From Planctomycetota bacterium (GTDB taxonomy: Bacteria > Planctomycetota > J058), in assembly GCA_019636275.1 (NCBI GenBank), contig JAHBXY010000005.1:51098-115097 (forward strand): a stretch of 64,000 nt of DNA, read 5' to 3'. Of the stretch, positions 61,939-64,000 are shown one piece after another (the first letter of the stretch is position 1; each line of letters starts with the position of its first letter). A program made the translations under genes and the position numbers. A model generated the notes under the pieces. It was given only the letters and a program-made list of their open reading frames with translations, was not told the origin of the DNA and searched no databases.

Positions 61939-63777
61939 TCAGCGCCCCGGACGGAGCGCCGTGAGGTCCGGCGCGTCGGGCGCGTGGCCCAGGAGCGCGC
62001 GATGCAGCCCCACGAGCTTGCCGCCGCCCCAGGCGCCCGCCTCGTCGGCGGCGACGCGGAAGACCTGGTCGCCGTAGGCGTCCGTCAGCGCCAGCCGGCG
62101 CCCCCGCACGAGGGCCAGGTCGACCCCGGCCAGGAGCACCAGCCCGAGCCCGAAGGCCGAGACGACCACGCGGTGCTCGAGGCCGCGGACGCTCGCGCGC
62201 ACCTCGGCGGGCTGCGCGCTCACGCGCAGCGCCCAGGCGCCGACGACGGTCGCCGTCGCCAGGAGCGCGAGCGCGAGCGGCACGAGGGAGCGCTCGTCCG
62301 GGCCCACCCAGCCCGTGGCCACGACCCAGGAGAGCCCCAGGAGCCAGGCGGCCAGACGAGCCCGCGCCGGCGACGCGGCCGGGAGGCCGTGCTTCTCGAG
62401 CGCCACGCGGCGCAACAGGAGCCCGCCGGCCGCGAGCGGCACGACGGTGGCCGCGCCCAGGTGGATCAGGAGCGCCTCGACCTCGCCGAAGGCCCGGGCC
62501 GGATGCAGCCGGGCCGCGGCGAGGACCAGCGCGGCCGCCGCGCCGAAGCTGCCCAGGACCACCCCCAGGAGATCCCCGAGCGTCCATCCGGCCGCCAGGC
62601 TCGGGGGCGGCGCGAAGCGCGCGAGCGCGAGCGCCGCCACGAGACCCAGCGCCCCGACCACCATGAGGCACCAGAGGGCCACCGCCTCCAACGTCGCCTG
62701 CTCCATCCGCCGCCCGAGCGAGCCGTCCCAGCGGTCCGGGCTCCAGCCGCCGCCCGGGACGAGCGCGGCGTCGAGCTGGCCCAGGCGGTCCACCGCCACC
62801 CCGTGCCGCGTCTGGTCGTCGTTGAAGGCGCGCAGGAGCATCAGCTGTTCATGGTTGATCGCGAGGGCCAGCTCGCCGTCCCCCTCCTCGGCCGCGCTGA
62901 AGACCCAGCCGCGGTCGGCCGTGAAGACGACGGCCTGCCCGATCATGAGGTCGAGGAGCGTCCTGCCCTCCGCGGCCAGGCGCAGCCCGAGCCGGCGCGC
63001 GGCCCGCAGCGGCCTCGCCGGGGCGGCCACCTCGGGGGTCAAGGCGAGCCGGTGCCCGATCAGGACCAGCGCCTCGGCCCCGTCGCGCAGCGAGAGCAGG
63101 CTGGCGACGTCCGCCGGCGTGTGGCCGACGAGGCGGAGGCCCAGGCGGACGAGGCCCTGCCCCTCGGCGGGGGCGTCGGGCTCGGCGGGCGAGGACGAGA
63201 GTCGGAGCCGGGGCCGCGCGAGCCCGCGCTCGAGCCGGTCCAGCGCCTCGACCAGGCGCGCCGGCTCGCGCACCTGCACGAGCCGCCGGCGGGCGGCGGG
63301 GTCGTCATGGAGGCGCGAGGACATCACCATCCGCGCCTCGCCCGAGCAGCGCGCCGGCCACATCGCCAGGTCCAGCAGGGCAAAGCCGGCGAGGACGTCC
63401 GCCGCCCCGTCGTCGGGGTCGAGGGCCCGCGCGGCCTCGAGGTCGACCACCGCCCGCTCGAGCGCCGCCCGCAGACCCGGCCAGGCCCGGTCGCGCCGCT
63501 CGTGGTAGCGCGCCCAGGCCTCCGGGGTGGTGGGGTCGGTCGAGCCGACCTCGCGGAGGAACGCGTCCGCGGCCGCCCGCCAGGGGCCCACCGCGGCCGC
63601 CAGCGCGGCCTGCGCGGGGTCGCGCGGGGGCGGCTCGCCGTCGGTCGCGTCCGAGGCGGTCGCCTCGGATGGGGTCGCCAGGAAGGGCGCCTCGATGAGG
63701 TCCCGGTCGAGCCAGGCGGTCACACCGACGGCGGCGAAGCCGGCGAGAGCGAACAGGGTGCGAGCGTGCGGGCGCAT
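61939..63777 (-). CDS. Large membrane protein of unknown function
   Basis: 612 residues from the ATG at 63777. A helix at about 9-25 is followed by a soluble region of 270 residues with 'ARALDPDDGAADVLAGFALLDLA' (TPR-like), RLGLRLVGHTPADVASLLSLRDGAEAL and a helix. Several more helices (about 390-560) occur in groups (LCLMVVGALGLVAALALARF, VVPLAAGGLLLRRV). It ends with a short soluble tail. Function is unknown. It starts one base after the stop of the upstream partial gene, so they are coupled. Confidence 0.6.
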   Translation of the reverse strand: MRPHARTLFALAGFAAVGVTAWLDRDLIEAPFLATPSEATASDATDGEPPPRDPAQAALAAAVGPWRAAADAFLREVGSTDPTTPEAWARYHERRDRAWPGLRAALERAVVDLEAARALDPDDGAADVLAGFALLDLAMWPARCSGEARMVMSSRLHDDPAARRRLVQVREPARLVEALDRLERGLARPRLRLSSSPAEPDAPAEGQGLVRLGLRLVGHTPADVASLLSLRDGAEALVLIGHRLALTPEVAAPARPLRAARRLGLRLAAEGRTLLDLMIGQAVVFTADRGWVFSAAEEGDGELALAINHEQLMLLRAFNDDQTRHGVAVDRLGQLDAALVPGGGWSPDRWDGSLGRRMEQATLEAVALWCLMVVGALGLVAALALARFAPPPSLAAGWTLGDLLGVVLGSFGAAAALVLAAARLHPARAFGEVEALLIHLGAATVVPLAAGGLLLRRVALEKHGLPAASPARARLAAWLLGLSWVVATGWVGPDERSLVPLALALLATATVVGAWALRVSAQPAEVRASVRGLEHRVVVSAFGLGLVLLAGVDLALVRGRRLALTDAYGDQVFRVAADEAGAWGGGKLVGLHRALLGHAPDAPDLTALRPGR

Positions 63778-63778
63778 G

Positions 63779-64000
63779 TCAGACCTCCTGGAGCGCGGGG
63801 AGCGCGGCGGGGCGGGGGTCGGGGACCACGTCACGGGGCGTGGCCTCGGGGGGGAGCGGGGCGCCGCGCAGCGGCAGCGGGTCGCGCGGCGCGGGCGGGC
63901 GGGCCGGCGCGCGCAGGTCGGCCGCGGCCGCCAGGGCCAGGACGAACGCCACGAGCGCCACGAGCGGCCACGGGATCGGCGTCGCGGCGGAAGGCCGGCC
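63779..64000 (-). CDS. Partial membrane-anchored protein, continues beyond the window
   Basis: About 74 codons are visible and the start is outside. A hydrophobic segment (WPLVALVAFVLALAAAADL) is followed by a Pro/Arg/Ala-rich tail ending ALPALQEV. The frame is open to the edge with consistent G/C third positions. It is likely the C-terminal end of a membrane protein and the first visible gene of the operon. Confidence 0.5.
   Translation of the reverse strand, partial: GRPSAATPIPWPLVALVAFVLALAAAADLRAPARPPAPRDPLPLRGAPLPPEATPRDVVPDPRPAALPALQEV

Overview
The window is extremely GC-rich (by eye roughly three quarters G+C, with almost every third codon position G or C) and gene-dense, with many GTGA/ATGA start-stop overlaps. 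It looks chromosomal: no rRNA, tRNA, integrase, transposase or CRISPR array was found. A small ADP-heptose-type synthase, a Kdo-type sugar kinase and a glycosyltransferase imply a Gram-negative envelope. Several Hanks-type Ser/Thr kinases with FHA or sulfatase-modifying-factor domains, prokaryotic RING-like zinc fingers, prepilin-like proteins and a deoxyhypusine-synthase-like enzyme fit a high-GC Planctomycetota or Myxococcota-like bacterium. That placement is inference; the window has no marker gene.

Layout. 1-7 kb: a secreted M16 peptidase, a DUF4253 protein, a threonine dehydratase, a secreted HExxH protein and a deoxyribosyltransferase-like protein, all on the + strand. 7-13 kb: an ECF sigma/anti-sigma/secreted-protein operon, then an NtrC-type two-component operon. 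13-20 kb: small membrane, DCC-thioredoxin and RING proteins; an envelope-sugar operon (rfaE2, kinase, GT4); a secreted protein; NAD-type isocitrate dehydrogenase. 20-28 kb: a YfhO-like membrane protein broken by frameshifts, a five-copy 95-bp tandem repeat, a secreted vWA protein, a kinase-FGE fusion and the deoxyhypusine-synthase-like enzyme. 28-30 kb: a compositionally distinct pair, a GyrB-type ATPase fragment plus a SAM methyltransferase. 30-35 kb: NUDIX, FHA-DUF4388, a sigma-54 activator and a Ser/Thr kinase. 35-41 kb: FmdB zinc ribbon, 1-Cys peroxiredoxin, a JAMM peptidase / sulfur-carrier-E1 fusion / cysteine synthase cluster, and MscS. 41-48 kb: zinc-ribbon protein, orphan adenine methyltransferase, tandem PPK2, kinase with two FHA domains. 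48-54 kb: pilin-like operon with a HEAT-repeat protein, then an M64 peptidase. 54-64 kb: DUF6265, a RING protein, a frameshifted paralogue, a MacB-type ABC exporter and a membrane-protein operon that runs off the end.

The most interesting parts are: (i) the sulfur-carrier cluster, in which the ubiquitin-like carrier is fused N-terminally to rhodanese and E1 domains and sits beside a JAMM peptidase that could release it; (ii) the GyrB43-like ATPase plus methyltransferase pair; (iii) two families of structured intergenic repeats that sit mainly between convergent genes, one of them with covarying hairpin arms; and (iv) the 95-bp tandem array. Four genes carry apparent frameshifts (about six indels in all), which may be sequencing error or decay.
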